Source of the DNA: CAYTQK01 sp964439745
GTDB lineage: Bacteria > Desulfobacterota > Desulfobacteria > Desulfobacterales > Desulfosudaceae
Direction of reading: 5' to 3'
DNA length: 6,777 nucleotides
NCBI GenBank assembly: GCA_964439745.1
Contig: CAYTQK010000188.1
Location: 1 to 6,777, forward strand
The notes beneath the pieces were generated by a model. It ran no database searches, was not told the origin of the DNA, and saw only the letters and a program-made list of their open reading frames with translations. The translations under genes and the position numbers were made by a program. Below are positions 6,716 through 6,777 of the stretch, piece by piece (within the stretch, counting starts at the first letter, position 1; the number at the start of each line of letters is the position of its first letter).

Positions 6716-6723
6716 CCTCCTCT
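6716..6723 (-). promoter_or_regulatory. Strong ribosome binding site of gspD
   Basis: AGAGGAGG on the minus strand is a near-consensus Shine-Dalgarno sequence, five bases before the TTG at 6710. It decides that gspD starts at TTG and not at the ATG at 6689. A near-ideal site combined with a TTG codon may tune secretin output. Confidence 0.8.
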
Positions 6724-6752
6724 GTATGGCCCCCTGGATGGAGCCGCTTGGC

Positions 6753-6777
6753 TTACCTATCTTCACCGGATCGTATA
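6753..6777 (-). CDS. Possible C-terminal end of gspC (partial)
   Basis: At the right edge, one minus-strand frame reads IRSGEDR and then TAA (6755-6753), leaving 42 bases before gspD. gspC commonly precedes gspD, and an ending of the Y-x-I-R kind would be in keeping with GspC C-termini, so this may be its last seven codons. A rival frame stays open for 22 codons and ends in TGA at 6709-6707, overlapping the gspD TTG as TTGA, which is also a common coupling arrangement. Too little sequence is present to choose. Identity as gspC rests on context only. Confidence 0.25.

Noticed and set aside
1..6777. CRISPR array, tRNA, rRNA, insertion sequence or phage genes
   Set aside because: No regularly spaced repeats, cloverleaf sequences, transposase motifs or terminal inverted repeats were seen on reading both strands.

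Overview
The window is part of a type II secretion system (T2SS, general secretory pathway) locus from a Gram-negative bacterium. It encodes the outer-membrane secretin GspD, the cytoplasmic ATPase GspE and the inner-membrane platform protein GspF. Two less usual genes sit with them: a YidD-domain protein that carries a lipoprotein signal, and a periplasmic TPR protein with a hydrophobic C-terminal module. The GC-rich coding DNA, the protein style and the overall gene mix suggest a deltaproteobacterial lineage (Desulfobacterota-like). That placement is from family impression only; no marker gene is present.

Layout: bases 1-236 hold no convincing gene. The first 120 bases are about 32% G+C by hand count, and bases 121-236 are about 59%. 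This stretch contains a short palindrome followed by a T-run, and a long hairpin (151-194) upstream of gspF. gspF (237-1463) is the only plus-strand gene. It runs tail-to-tail into a minus-strand cluster, with 6 bases between the two stop codons. Read right to left, that cluster is a possible few codons of gspC tail at the right edge, then gspD (6710-4596), gspE (4562-2853), the yidD-like gene (2841-2446) and the TPR gene (2468-1470). The gaps are 33 nt, about 11 nt and then a 23-nt overlap, so gspD to the TPR gene looks like one operon. Its promoter would lie to the right of the window.

How they work together: GspE hydrolyses ATP at the inner face of the inner membrane and, with GspF, drives pseudopilus assembly. 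Folded periplasmic substrates then leave through the GspD channel. The pseudopilins (GspG-K) and GspL/M are not in the window. The YidD-like lipoprotein and the TPR protein are predicted to be exported and are co-transcribed with the secretin and ATPase, so they are candidates for envelope accessory factors such as assembly, targeting or pilotin-like proteins. That role is inference.

Most notable points: (1) the exported YidD-like/TPR pair embedded in the T2SS operon; (2) gspF split off and inverted relative to gspD-gspE; (3) the structured, AT-rich leader upstream of gspF. Everything else looks like intact, ordinary T2SS coding sequence.
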